Shown here piece by piece: positions 21,646 to 30,265 of a stretch of DNA of 64,000 nucleotides. The stretch is taken from assembly GCA_902800065.1 (NCBI GenBank), contig CADCDE010000005.1:1-64000 (forward strand), in the 5' to 3' direction. Each line of letters begins with the position of its first letter. Within the stretch, counting starts at the first letter, position 1. The position numbers were made by a program, and so were the translations under genes. The DNA comes from an uncultured Ruminococcus sp. (GTDB lineage: Bacteria; Bacillota; Clostridia; Oscillospirales; Acutalibacteraceae). The notes beneath the pieces were generated by a model. That model had not been told where the DNA came from. It worked only from the letters and a program-made list of their open reading frames with translations, and ran no database searches.

Positions 21646-23787
21646 TTATGCTTCGTAAACTATGTTAAAATCAATGTTGTTTCCGCCTGTTTTAGGATAT
21701 TGGTGTGCTTTTCTTCCTGTACCATTATCGTTAAAAACTATCAGACCGTCTGACAATTCTTTTGCAACATCATAGCTGTATGTACCATCATTGTTATCTG
21801 TCATTTTTTCGCCAGGCCATCCGGCATTTTCAACTTTACCGTCATCGTTTTCTATATAAACATAGGCATAAAGGATATCGTTCCAATCGTCAGGCTTTTT
21901 GAATTTTACTGTACCTGCAGAAGTTGATGAGGTTTTTGATTCAACCCTTGATGAAGTGGAGGTGCCTGATGTTTGTGATGTTGATGATGAGGTTTGATTT
22001 TCGCTGCCTTCATCATTGTTGTTGAATAAAACGAAATAAGCCACTACACCCAAGGCAATCAAAAGCACAAGTATTATGATTATCGGAGCGACCATATTAT
22101 TTTGGGTTTTGGGAGCAGTTACACGATTGACATTTGTGGTAACGACCTTTGCATTTTCATCATGCTTCATAGGCTGTGCAACGACATTTGAGGCATTATT
22201 GAATATATCCTCATTCATACTGTTGTCGCCGCCGCTCATTTTACCTTGGTACATCTGTTTTTTAAGATTTTTTACATAATCTGTCTGATTGAAGTTGGGA
22301 TCTGAAGGAACCTGCTGAGGAGGAAGATCGCTCAGTCGTTCACCTGTTGAAGTAACCTCTGATCTTTCCTGCTGTATCGGTTGTAACGGGACATTTCCTG
22401 AAAATTCATTAGGATTATTTGACCATTGTCTTTGTTGCTGCTGAGGTCTCGGCTGTCTCTGAGGTCTCTGCTGCTGCATCTGAGGCTGCTGTTGAGGCAT
22501 CTGCTGATTGCCGTTGAATTCATTTGGATTATTTGACCATTGCCTTTGCTGTCTCTGAGGTCTTTGCTGCATTTGAGGTTGTTGCATAGTTGGTTGCTGT
22601 TGCATTTGAGGCTGCTGTTGAGGCATCTGCTGATTGGCGTTGAATTCATTTGGATTATTTGACCATTGTCTTTGTTGTCTTTGAGGTCTCTGCTGAGGCT
22701 GCTGCATTTGCGGCTGCTGCTGGGGCATCTGCTGATTGGCGTTGAATTCATTTGGATTATTTGACCATTGTCTTTGCTGTCTCTGAGGTCTCTGCTGAGG
22801 CTGTACAGGCTGCTGTATCTGAGGTTGCTGAATTTGAGGCATCTGCTGATTGGTGTTAAATTCATTTGGATTATTTGACCATTGTCTTTGCTGTCTTTGA
22901 GGTCTCTGCTGAGGCTGTACAGGTTGCTGAATTGGCTGTTGTACAGGCTGTTTAGGTATAACAGGTTCTTCCTTTTTCTGTAAAACGACCGAAGGTTTTG
23001 CGGGCTGATTCGGAACACTTATCTGAACATCTATCTCAGGCTTTCTTGCGGATGGAGCCACATTTGGTGAAGATGTCATTTCTATTGATATATCGGGCTG
23101 TGAGCGTTTAGGAAGTCCTGCATCAGGGCTGTTTATATCCGGAAGGGCATTTTCCACTGTTTCTCCCTGTATGGGTGAAAGCGGGACAGCAGGGGTATTA
23201 AGTATTTCATCCATGCTGACCTCTCGCTCAAGCTGCATAGGAGGAAGGATTGTCTGTTCCTTTTCCTTTGGGAGAGGTGTCAGATTAACAGCAGGTGCAT
23301 TCATTATATCGTTTACACTTACTTCTCTTTCAAGTTGCATTGGGGGGAGAACACCTGTATCACCTGTAGGTATCTCAGGAAGATTCTCAAGACTATTATT
23401 AACCTTTCCACTGATATCCGTAGGTTTGGTGAGATTGGGTGTTTTTCTCTGCTGCACTCTTCCAAAAAAGCTGTTCTGCTGAGCCTGTCTTTTAGCTTCC
23501 TCAGCGGCAAGTCTTGCCTGTTCAGCGAGTCTTTCTTCTTCAAGTCTCTTAGCCTCTTCAGCCGCACGTTTTTCTTCTTCTATTCTTCTTTGTTCTTCAA
23601 GTCTTCTTGCTTCCTCGGCAGCTTTGGCTTCTTCTTCGGCACGAAGTGCCTCTTCAGCAGCAAGAAGCTCCTGTTCCATTTCCTCACGGGTTTTGCCTGT
23701 TTTCACGCTGTATCCGCAGAACGGACAATCCTGACCGTTGTTTACTATCGAATTTCCGCATCCGGGACAGTCTATTAAAAATGCCAT
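21646..23787 (-). CDS. Zinc-ribbon / Q-rich repeat / single-TM protein with a C-terminal CBM26-like starch-binding domain
   Basis: A 713-residue protein. In order: a zinc ribbon with Cys7, 10, 21 and 24 (CPGC, CPFC); a charged coiled coil (about 33-105, mostly E, A, R); a low-complexity linker with two LPPMQLEREVS..(D/N)(D/E)I motifs; a Q/P-rich region with five QWSNNPNEF-centred repeats (about 300-475); one TM helix (about 563-586); and a C-terminal domain (about 620-712) with VKFKKPDDWNDILYAYVYI, GWPGEKM, GTYSYDV and GLIVFND, typical of CBM26 starch-binding modules. With the charges as seen, the ribbon would be inside and the CBM outside. It may sense starch or hold starch to the cell. It is monocistronic, with its own consensus promoter. 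Confidence 0.75.
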   Translation of the reverse strand: MAFLIDCPGCGNSIVNNGQDCPFCGYSVKTGKTREEMEQELLAAEEALRAEEEAKAAEEARRLEEQRRIEEEKRAAEEAKRLEEERLAEQARLAAEEAKRQAQQNSFFGRVQQRKTPNLTKPTDISGKVNNSLENLPEIPTGDTGVLPPMQLEREVSVNDIMNAPAVNLTPLPKEKEQTILPPMQLEREVSMDEILNTPAVPLSPIQGETVENALPDINSPDAGLPKRSQPDISIEMTSSPNVAPSARKPEIDVQISVPNQPAKPSVVLQKKEEPVIPKQPVQQPIQQPVQPQQRPQRQQRQWSNNPNEFNTNQQMPQIQQPQIQQPVQPQQRPQRQQRQWSNNPNEFNANQQMPQQQPQMQQPQQRPQRQQRQWSNNPNEFNANQQMPQQQPQMQQQPTMQQPQMQQRPQRQQRQWSNNPNEFNGNQQMPQQQPQMQQQRPQRQPRPQQQQRQWSNNPNEFSGNVPLQPIQQERSEVTSTGERLSDLPPQQVPSDPNFNQTDYVKNLKKQMYQGKMSGGDNSMNEDIFNNASNVVAQPMKHDENAKVVTTNVNRVTAPKTQNNMVAPIIIILVLLIALGVVAYFVLFNNNDEGSENQTSSSTSQTSGTSTSSRVESKTSSTSAGTVKFKKPDDWNDILYAYVYIENDDGKVENAGWPGEKMTDNNDGTYSYDVAKELSDGLIVFNDNGTGRKAHQYPKTGGNNIDFNIVYEA
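22395..22930 (-). repeat. In-frame tandem repeat region encoding the Q/P-rich segment
   Basis: Five copies of about 110-120 bp, each containing a GGATTATTTGACCATTG-type block (near 22410, 22525, 22648, 22755 and 22868). They encode QWSNNPNEFN and Q/M/P-rich filler. The near-identity of the units suggests recent copy-number change. Confidence 0.85.
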
Positions 23788-23857
23788 ATCAAAAATCTCC
23801 TTATCGGTTTAATTTCAGATACATAAAAAGTGCAATTTATACATATATCCGTATAAT

Positions 23858-23886
23858 ATTATATAATATATAACCATTCTCGTCAA
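23858..23886 (-). promoter_or_regulatory. Sigma-A promoter for the CBM26-like gene
   Basis: On the minus strand, TTGACG (23886-23881), 17 bases and TATAAT (23863-23858). Confidence 0.75.
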
Positions 23887-23962
23887 TGTTTTTAAATGAA
23901 AACCAACAATTTTATCACAATTCACTAAATTTTAAATACTCTTTACGGCAATTATTACACAT

Positions 23963-24751
23963 TTATTTTTTATTTTTTTTTCTGTCAGCATTTTGAGTTT
24001 CATGCTCATTTTTTGAAATGAGCTTCTTATGATAATTTTTTATTGCCTTCATTTCCTCATTGGTAAGCTCACGCCATTTTCCGGGCTGGAGCATACCCAA
24101 TTTAACAGGACCTTCAGCGACTCTTTTCAGCCTTGCGACTTCAAGTCCGACAGCTTCACACATTTTTCTTATCTGACGATTCCTGCCTTCTTCGAGGATT
24201 ATTTCAAGGACAGTTCTGTCCTGTTCGCTTTTGATAACTCTTATTCCGGAGGGCATAGATTTTCTGCCGTCTATCATTACGCCTGTAGTAAGTGTAGTGA
24301 GTTGTTCTTCGGATATTCTCGGACGGACTGTCACACGGTAGGTCTTGGCGAAATGTGTTGACGGATGAGTTATCATATTGGCAAAATCACCGTCATTAGT
24401 CATCAAAAGAAGACCTTCGGATTCCCTGTCGAGCCTGCCGACATAGAATAATCTTGCAGGGATATCTTCGACCAATTCTGTAACGCATTTTCTTCCGCCC
24501 TCGTCATTTGCTGTTGTAATGTATCCTCTGGGCTTATGAAGCATAATATAATATTTTTTGCTGTCTGAATTTACTTTTATCTCACGACCTGCAACGGTTA
24601 TTTTATCCTTTTGTGGATCAGCCTTGTCACCGAGCTTTGCTTTTTCGCCGTTGACCGTCACAGCACCCTTTTCAATAAGTGTTTCAGCCTTTCGTCTTGA
24701 CGCTATTCCTGCATCGGCTATTATTTTCTGAACTCTTATTTTTTCTCCCAT
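23963..24751 (-). CDS. rluB: 23S rRNA pseudouridine synthase, RluB/RsuA family
   Basis: A 262-residue protein with an N-terminal S4 RNA-binding domain (RVQKIIADAGIASRRKAETLIEKGAVTVNG) and the RsuA/RluB catalytic domain with the active Asp in VGRLDRESEGLLLMTNDG and a GRNRQIRKMCEAVGLEV motif. It isomerises a uridine in 23S rRNA during ribosome assembly. A Lys-rich tail follows. The start follows the upstream dacF-like stop directly (TAAATG), a typical last gene of this run. RsuA-type (16S) specificity cannot be fully excluded. Confidence 0.9.
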   Translation of the reverse strand: MGEKIRVQKIIADAGIASRRKAETLIEKGAVTVNGEKAKLGDKADPQKDKITVAGREIKVNSDSKKYYIMLHKPRGYITTANDEGGRKCVTELVEDIPARLFYVGRLDRESEGLLLMTNDGDFANMITHPSTHFAKTYRVTVRPRISEEQLTTLTTGVMIDGRKSMPSGIRVIKSEQDRTVLEIILEEGRNRQIRKMCEAVGLEVARLKRVAEGPVKLGMLQPGKWRELTNEEMKAIKNYHKKLISKNEHETQNADRKKNKK

Positions 24752-25837
24752 TTATATATTCCTTTCATTATCATACAAACAATTTTCGCTTGTTATCAAA
24801 TCGGTTTTGCATATAATTTTATTGTCAATATAATATCTCACTTCACCTATGGCTTTATTTTTTTCAACAGGTGCATAGACAAAATGAGGCATATAAATTT
24901 TTTCGCTGATATTTTCCTTTTGATTTTTCAGGACAGAAACACAGCATTTTTCTTTTGGAATGACTTTTATAATTTGTTTTTTTGAGCCGACCACGGGCAA
25001 TTCAAATATTTTTTGACTGTCACAGAGAGATATATTTTCGATTTGCGAGAAGCCGTAGTCATACATTGAGATATGGTCGTTCCAGTCGTTTCCGTCATTC
25101 AGGGTGACGGCTATCAGACGTACACCGTCTCTTTCGGCACATGAGGTCAGAGTTCTGCCTGCTTTTTTGGTGAAACCCGTTTTTATCCCTATACATCCGT
25201 CATACAATGAAAGCAGCTTGTTATGATTTCTGTATGTCATTTTCTGACCGTCAGGGGAAATAAATTCCACGCTCATGCTTTTTTGTGAAACGATATTTCT
25301 GAAATTTTCATTCTGCATTGCATAACTGCACAGTAATGCCATATCATAGGCTGTTGAATAATGCAGTTCATCATCGAGTCCTGATGGTGTGACGAAATGA
25401 GTATCCTTCATTCCAAGACTGTCAGCCTTTTTGTTCATCATGTCTGCAAATTTTTCCATGCTTCCGCCGAGTGATATAGCTATTGCATTTGCAGCGTCAT
25501 TTCCCGAAACCATCATCATTCCTTTTACAAGTTCGGATATTTTTATCACATCTCCGACCTTGAGATACATACTTGAGCCTTCAGCTATCATACTGTAGTC
25601 AAATTTTACTTCCTTGTCTTCACATTCAAGGGCAATTATCGCTGTCATTATTTTGGTAATACTTGCGATAGCCAATTTTTTATGAGCCGACTTTTCATAG
25701 AGTATCTCATTATTGTCGGGACAATATAGTATTGCTGATACCGCCGACACTTCGATTTTACTTTTACCGACAGCATTAACAGCCGAAACAGAGAATAACA
25801 ATGCAAATACAAGACATAATATTTTTTTGAGCAACAA
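24752..25837 (-). CDS. dacF: D-alanyl-D-alanine carboxypeptidase (PBP5/DacF type)
   Basis: A 361-residue secreted serine peptidase with a signal peptide (LLKKILCLVFALLFSVSAVNAV). All catalytic motifs are present: ASITKIMTA (SxxK), VSGNDAAN (SxN) and GIKTGFTKKAG (KTG). A C-terminal PBP5-like beta domain follows. It removes the terminal D-Ala from peptidoglycan pentapeptides, limiting cross-linking. Its place beside gerW, scpA and scpB resembles the sporulation-associated dacF region, so a role in spore cortex is likely. The start is TTG. Confidence 0.87.
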   Translation of the reverse strand: MLLKKILCLVFALLFSVSAVNAVGKSKIEVSAVSAILYCPDNNEILYEKSAHKKLAIASITKIMTAIIALECEDKEVKFDYSMIAEGSSMYLKVGDVIKISELVKGMMMVSGNDAANAIAISLGGSMEKFADMMNKKADSLGMKDTHFVTPSGLDDELHYSTAYDMALLCSYAMQNENFRNIVSQKSMSVEFISPDGQKMTYRNHNKLLSLYDGCIGIKTGFTKKAGRTLTSCAERDGVRLIAVTLNDGNDWNDHISMYDYGFSQIENISLCDSQKIFELPVVGSKKQIIKVIPKEKCCVSVLKNQKENISEKIYMPHFVYAPVEKNKAIGEVRYYIDNKIICKTDLITSENCLYDNERNI

Positions 25838-25893
25838 ACAAAACCACCCACCCTATTTTTTAAAAATAATATGCACAAGGAAGATGGTTTATT

Positions 25894-25974
25894 AATAAGT
25901 GAGAAGTTAGGAGTTAGGAGTGTGAAGTATTTGTACTCCTCGTTTCTCACTCCTCACTCCTAACTTCAAACTTA
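25894..25974. repeat. Palindromic intergenic repeat (AGTTAGGAG type)
   Basis: AAGTGAGAAGTTAGGAGTT with a second GAGT unit on the left faces CTCACTCCTCACTCCTAACT on the right. It is a long imperfect palindrome with tandem GTTAGGA units, unrelated to the GTCATTCCGAGC family. Its right end touches the stop codon of gerW. Confidence 0.75.
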
Positions 25975-26412
25975 TACTTTGGGGTCATCAAGACCTGAAT
26001 TATTTTCTTTTGTAACTTTTTCGGGTTTGTCGTCTTCTTTTTTGTCCTTCTTGAATAAAGCAGTTATCTTGTCGATTATCTCAGGGATACTTCCGATAGC
26101 TCTGTCCTGAGCATCACTGTATGCGGAAATATTAAGGAGCTTAGCCTCACCGTTGCTTACGGAAATGAATGCAATAGGAGTTATTGTAACGCCTGCACCC
26201 GAACCGCCTCCGAATAGATTTTCTGAATCAGGCTTTTTTGAGTTGAATTCTGAACCGCCTGATGCAAATCCGTATATAACCTTTGAAACGGGGATAATGG
26301 TAGTTCCATCAGGGGTAGTAATGGGAGTACCTATAACTGTATTGACATCGACCATTTGCTTTAATTTATCAAGAGTCGTATCCATAAGATTATTTATCGG
26401 ACGATCACTCAT
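25972..26412 (-). CDS. gerW: GerW/YtfJ family sporulation protein
   Basis: A 146-residue protein with the GerW pattern: LMDTTLDKLKQMVDVNTVIGTPI, TIIPVSKVIYGFASGGSEF and a glycine-rich GGGSGAGVTITPIAFISV. In Bacillus the homologue is needed for L-alanine spore germination through the SleB lytic enzyme. It lies between a DUF2953 gene and the carboxypeptidase, the same order as in many spore formers. The ribosome site is AAGGCGG. Confidence 0.9.
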   Translation of the reverse strand: MSDRPINNLMDTTLDKLKQMVDVNTVIGTPITTPDGTTIIPVSKVIYGFASGGSEFNSKKPDSENLFGGGSGAGVTITPIAFISVSNGEAKLLNISAYSDAQDRAIGSIPEIIDKITALFKKDKKEDDKPEKVTKENNSGLDDPKV

Positions 26413-26487
26413 AATTAAACACCGCCTTTTTTGTTAACTATTATAATATAATTTATTCTGAAATGCAAGTTATCGGGGGAAAAGTTT

Positions 26488-27090
26488 TTATTGTTTTATT
26501 TTCATGAATATTTTCAGAGCTTTTATAAGTGCTTCAACTGCCCCGATTATGACGAATACAGGCATTATACGGGCTTTGAGGATAAATCTGACTTGTGTTT
26601 TATCGGCATTGAAGCCTGCATCTATATAGACATCATGTTTTTTTATCCTGATGTGCTGGTCAAGTATCGAAAGCAGGGGATATATCGCCGAACAGGCATA
26701 GCCGTATTTCATAGCGGTATCGGCAGGATCGTTTCCCACTATCAGCAGGTCAAGCCTTAATTTTGATATTACGGTATGCCGTCTTATAGTATCGGTCAGC
26801 TTCAGTACTATGCCAACGAGTTCTTTAAGAAGTTCGATAAGTCCGTCAAGTCCATGCTTCTTTGTGAATTCAATAACAGGATTCGGGGATTTTTTTTCTT
26901 TTTTGTCGGAAGTTTTTTTCTTTTTCTTGGATTGCTTTTCTTTTTTGGGTTTTGCGGGGAGTATTTTTATTATTGGAAAGAGATAGCCTATTTTCAGGCT
27001 GACAGTTTCCTGATAGACGAGTTTAAATGAAAAGGGGCAGAATAGTATAAATAATATTATAAGCGAGAATACGAGCCAAAATATTTTCAT
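26488..27090 (-). CDS. DUF2953 domain membrane-associated protein
   Basis: A 200-residue protein with an N-terminal TM helix (IFWLVFSLIILFILFC), a Lys-rich stretch (about 50-68) and a C-terminal domain of the DUF2953 type (YGYACSAIYPLLSIL, DVYIDAGFNADKTQVRF). DUF2953 genes commonly precede gerW/ytfJ in spore formers (ytfI). The function is unknown. The start overlaps the scpB stop by four bases. Confidence 0.8.
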   Translation of the reverse strand: MKIFWLVFSLIILFILFCPFSFKLVYQETVSLKIGYLFPIIKILPAKPKKEKQSKKKKKTSDKKEKKSPNPVIEFTKKHGLDGLIELLKELVGIVLKLTDTIRRHTVISKLRLDLLIVGNDPADTAMKYGYACSAIYPLLSILDQHIRIKKHDVYIDAGFNADKTQVRFILKARIMPVFVIIGAVEALIKALKIFMKIKQ

Positions 27091-27617
27091 TGTGTTTCAC
27101 CCGTTTCATCATCAGGTAAATGGGGTAATTCCTCTAATGAAGATATCTGAAAGCATCTGAGAAAATGTTCGGTAGTACCGTATATGAGCGGTCTTCCGGG
27201 CAGTTCAAGTCTGCCACGTTCTTCAATGAGCTGTTTTGCGACAAGGCTGGAAATAACTCCTGAGCAGTCAACTCCCCTGACCTGTTCGACAAAAGCCTTT
27301 GTAACAGGCTGATTGTAGGCTATAACGGCAAGTACCTCAGCCGCTGCATTTGAAAGAGGGACATCTCTTTTGATATCCATAACGTTTCTGATATAGTCTG
27401 CATATGCTTCGACACTGCACATCTGATAGCTGTCATTGAGTCTTACTATTTTTATTCCACGGTCAGCCTGCTTGTATTCCTCGACAAGACCGTCACATAT
27501 CGCCATTGCCTGTAACGCACCTATATGGAGTCCCTGTGCTATTTTTGAAAGCTCGACAGGCGTTCCGCTTGCAAATATTATCGCTTCAACGGCATTTTTC
27601 AGTTTTCTTTCGTCCAA
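27087..27617 (-). CDS. scpB: Segregation and condensation protein B
   Basis: A 176-residue double winged-helix protein of the ScpB family: KNAVEAIIFASGTPVELSKI, EVLAVIAYNQPVTKAFVEQVRGVDCSGVI and the final LELPGRPLIYGTTEHFLRCF. It binds ScpA and SMC to form the condensin complex that organises the chromosome. The TTG start overlaps the end of scpA and has a GGAGG ribosome site. Confidence 0.95.
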   Translation of the reverse strand: MDERKLKNAVEAIIFASGTPVELSKIAQGLHIGALQAMAICDGLVEEYKQADRGIKIVRLNDSYQMCSVEAYADYIRNVMDIKRDVPLSNAAAEVLAVIAYNQPVTKAFVEQVRGVDCSGVISSLVAKQLIEERGRLELPGRPLIYGTTEHFLRCFQISSLEELPHLPDDETGETQ

Positions 27618-28333
27618 TTTTTTTCGCCTCCGATATTCATTACGAGTACAGGTACACCGTCATCATCTTCTATTCTGACACGCTTGCCCTTTATTAATTC
27701 AAGTATTGCTAAAAAAGTTGCCACAAGCTCGCTTTTGTCGATTGAGCCGTCAAAGATATTTTCATATCTTATTTTTTCATTCTTCGTCAGCTTACGCATG
27801 ACACCGATTATCTTTGAACTTACGGAAACAACACGCCTTGCAACTATATCCGAAAAAACATCCTTAGAAGGCGGGAGCTTAGCCTTGCCCCTGCCGACAG
27901 CCGACATATATGAGCCTAAAAGAGATGTGGGGAGATGTGTTCTTTTGTATTTCATATCTGCTTTTATCTTCACAGGTTCACGGCAGAAGCTGTCGAAGCA
28001 GATATTATCCGAGAGGATTTTCGCCATTTTCTTGCACTTTTGGTATTCTATGAGTTCACCTGAGAGAGTTTCACGCATTTTTTCGCCCTCGTCATATTTT
28101 GGCAGAAGCATGGCTGATTTTATCTGTACAAGCCTTGATGCCATTGAAAGAAATTCTCCGGCAATATCCAAATCCTGTTCCTGCATGATATTTATCTGTT
28201 CCATATATTGTTCAAGAAGCTCTGATATCTGTATATCATAGATATTCAGCTTATTTTTTTCTATCAGATGCAGAAGCAGGTCAAGAGGACCTTCAAATAC
28301 TTCAAATTTGTATAAAAACTGTTCTTGTTTCAT
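27599..28333 (-). CDS. scpA: Segregation and condensation protein A (kleisin)
   Basis: A 244-residue kleisin: N-terminal FEVFEGPLDLLLHLIEKNKLNIYDI motif (SMC neck contact), a Lys/Glu-rich middle and a C-terminal winged helix that binds the SMC head. It bridges SMC ATPase heads with ScpB. ATG 28333 directly follows the upstream stop (TAATATG) and is preferred over a TTG inside the M50 gene. Confidence 0.95.
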   Translation of the reverse strand: MKQEQFLYKFEVFEGPLDLLLHLIEKNKLNIYDIQISELLEQYMEQINIMQEQDLDIAGEFLSMASRLVQIKSAMLLPKYDEGEKMRETLSGELIEYQKCKKMAKILSDNICFDSFCREPVKIKADMKYKRTHLPTSLLGSYMSAVGRGKAKLPPSKDVFSDIVARRVVSVSSKIIGVMRKLTKNEKIRYENIFDGSIDKSELVATFLAILELIKGKRVRIEDDDGVPVLVMNIGGEKNWTKEN

Positions 28334-28334
28334 A

Positions 28335-29051
28335 TTATGCAAGACCGAAGGGGAGAGCTGTCAGCCAGTCGATTTTATCATACAGCCACCATTGTACAGG
28401 TGAAAGGATATTTCCGACAGCCCCCATCATAACAAGTACAAAAAATGCCATAGATATATACATCTGATACTGATTTATAGTATATATCCATTTATCAGGC
28501 AGAAATGCCATAAGAATTTTCGAGCCGTCAAGTGGAGGTATCGGGATAAAATTGAATACCGCAAGACTTACGTTTATTATCATAAGATACTGAAAAAACA
28601 GAATACAATAATACACAAATCCGGGATTATTCAATGTATTATAAGCATCCATCATAGAAGAGCTTGTTTTTGCAACAATAAAAATTATCAAGTTCATCAA
28701 AAGACCTGCGGCTATTGCGGCAAGGAGATTTGATACAGGTCCCGCAAGTGCAGTAAGTGCAAGGTCTCTTTTCGGTTTTTTGAAATATCTGGAGTCAACG
28801 GGGACAGGCTTTGCCCAGCCGAAGCCTATCAGAAGTATCATCGCTGCACCCATATAATCTATATGTGCAAGCGGATTGAGAGTAAGTCTTCCTTGATATT
28901 TCGCTGTATTGTCACCGAGCTTATAGGCAACAAATCCGTGAGCCCATTCATGCAGGGGCATTACGAGGAATATTACCATCAATGAAGATATGATATATAC
29001 TATCACGGAAAATATATTTACATTTCCCGACTGAATCATACTTATAAGCAT
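28335..29051 (-). CDS. Site-2 protease family (M50) membrane metalloprotease
   Basis: A 238-residue membrane protein with the zinc motif HEWAH at the end of the first TM helix, GPVSNLLAAI and the second-ligand motif FIPIPPLDGSKIL, as in the YwhC/YydH-like M50B group. It lacks a PDZ domain, unlike RseP. Such proteases cut TM segments of regulators; the substrate here is unknown. ATG 29051 has an AAAGGAAGG ribosome site. It stands upstream of scpA-scpB, a common arrangement in Firmicutes. Confidence 0.88.
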   Translation of the reverse strand: MLISMIQSGNVNIFSVIVYIISSLMVIFLVMPLHEWAHGFVAYKLGDNTAKYQGRLTLNPLAHIDYMGAAMILLIGFGWAKPVPVDSRYFKKPKRDLALTALAGPVSNLLAAIAAGLLMNLIIFIVAKTSSSMMDAYNTLNNPGFVYYCILFFQYLMIINVSLAVFNFIPIPPLDGSKILMAFLPDKWIYTINQYQMYISMAFFVLVMMGAVGNILSPVQWWLYDKIDWLTALPFGLA

Positions 29052-29079
29052 ATTTCTTTCCTTCCTTTCTTGAATTACC

Positions 29080-29121
29080 AAAAAACACCAACTCAGATAA
29101 ACTCAAAGTTGGTGTTTTTTT
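29080..29121 (-). terminator. Rho-independent terminator between the CD1247-like gene and the M50 protease gene
   Basis: AAAAACACCAACT (to 29093) pairs with AGTTGGTGTTTTTT (from 29107), with T runs on both strands, so it may end transcription from efp before the M50-scpA run. Confidence 0.75.
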
Positions 29122-29145
29122 AAATAAATTGACTTTCAGAAAATA

Positions 29146-29571
29146 TCAGTTTTCACTGTCATCATCAAGTTCATCTTCATCATAGTCAAATTCGAGTGTT
29201 TCACCGCATTTGGGACAGGTGATACCACCGTCATTCAGTGAATCCTCATCAAGACCGATGACTTCACCGCAGGTCGGACATGTTACTTCATAAGCATTTC
29301 CATCCTGATCAGTGCAAAAACCGCAGTCGCAATATGATGATTCATCTTCATCGTCATAGAGCATATCCTCAACGCCCGACAGGTCTTCGTCAAGAGCATC
29401 TATCTGGTCGCAGACATCATCATAGCATTGGTCAAGCTGTGAGACTTCCTCAGCTATATCATTCACGACATCAATAAGAGCTTTGAGGATTTTATTCTGC
29501 TTGTCGTTCATATCAAGCTCCATGCCGTCAAACAAGCCTTTTACATAGGCTGCTTTTTCGCTTATATCCAT
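29146..29571 (-). CDS. CD1247-type coiled-coil protein with C-terminal zinc ribbon
   Basis: A 141-residue acidic protein. The N-terminal part (AAYVKGLFDGMELDMNDKQN..ILKALIDVVNDIAEEV) matches the CD1247 N-terminal domain family. The C-terminal part has CPTC and CPKC, a two-CxxC zinc ribbon, preceded by a Cys-rich CDCGFC stretch. The tail is very acidic (DDD/EDE). The function is unknown; it is conserved beside efp in Clostridia as far as I recall. ATG 29571 has a GGAGG ribosome site. Confidence 0.75.
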   Translation of the reverse strand: MDISEKAAYVKGLFDGMELDMNDKQNKILKALIDVVNDIAEEVSQLDQCYDDVCDQIDALDEDLSGVEDMLYDDEDESSYCDCGFCTDQDGNAYEVTCPTCGEVIGLDEDSLNDGGITCPKCGETLEFDYDEDELDDDSEN

Positions 29572-29583
29572 TTTCCTTTTCCT

Positions 29584-29616
29584 CCATTGCAAATTGCAAA
29601 TTGCAAATTGCTAATT
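29584..29616. repeat. Short tandem repeat of a 9-bp unit (TTGCAAATT)
   Basis: Three and a half copies of TTGCAAATT lie between efp and the CD1247-like gene. Confidence 0.8.
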
Positions 29617-29618
29617 GT

Positions 29619-30176
29619 TCAAGCTCTTGCCATGTATTCGCCTGTTCTGGTGTCGATCTGAATTTTATCGCCCTCGTTGATGAAAAGCGGAACTTTTATT
29701 TCGGCACCTGTTTCGAGAGTAGCGGGTTTCATTACATTTGTAGCAGTATCGCCCTTGAATCCGGGATCTGTCTGTGCAACTGTGAGAACAACGAAGTTCG
29801 GAGGCTCAACGCCGAATACATTGCCTTTGTAAGAAAGAACTTTGCATACCATATTTTCTGTAACGAACTTGAAGTTGTCACCGAGAACGCTCTTGCTTAT
29901 CGGAATCTGCTCATAGGTTTCGTTATCCATGAAATAATAAAGATCGCCGTCATTGTAGAGATATTCCATATCCTTTCTCTCAACGAAAGCTGTGGGATAT
30001 TTGTCATTGGGGTTGAAGGTTCTTTCAACAACTGCACCTGTGATGACATTCTTTATTTTTGTACGGACAAACGCTGCACCTTTACCGGGTTTAACGTGCT
30101 GGAATTCAACGATAGAAACTACCTGTCCATCCATTTCAAATGTAATACCGTTTCTGAAATCTCCTGCTGTAATCAT
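29619..30176 (-). CDS. efp: Elongation factor P
   Basis: A 185-residue three-domain EF-P: the N-terminal KOW domain with [29 protein letters not shown] in its usual place (modified Lys in KPGKG), the central OB domain with [17 protein letters not shown] and the C-terminal OB domain with [23 protein letters not shown]. It relieves ribosome stalling at polyproline stretches. A TTGCAA-17-TATAAT promoter lies directly upstream, so efp can be made apart from the pepP-like gene before it. Confidence 0.97.
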   Translation of the reverse strand: MITAGDFRNGITFEMDGQVVSIVEFQHVKPGKGAAFVRTKIKNVITGAVVERTFNPNDKYPTAFVERKDMEYLYNDGDLYYFMDNETYEQIPISKSVLGDNFKFVTENMVCKVLSYKGNVFGVEPPNFVVLTVAQTDPGFKGDTATNVMKPATLETGAEIKVPLFINEGDKIQIDTRTGEYMARA

Positions 30177-30223
30177 AAAATAGAATCCTCCGTTTTTTTT
30201 AATAATCGCTAAACAGCAATTTT

Positions 30224-30252
30224 ATTATACTATACGAAAAATAAAATTGCAA
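30224..30252 (-). promoter_or_regulatory. Sigma-A promoter for efp
   Basis: On the minus strand, TTGCAA (30252-30247), a 17-base spacer and TATAAT (30229-30224). Confidence 0.75.
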
Positions 30253-30265
30253 CAATTTTTTCAAA

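Noticed and set aside
22395..22930. Regular repeats that could suggest a CRISPR array
   Set aside because: Repeats and spacing are in frame and coding, with no variable spacers and no cas genes nearby.
22332..23018. A 228-codon frame inside the Q-rich repeat region
   Set aside because: Shifted reading of the tandem repeats; the long frame with zinc ribbon and CBM26-like end is the real gene.
29601..30212. A 203-codon plus-strand frame
   Set aside because: Antisense to efp, whose identity is certain.
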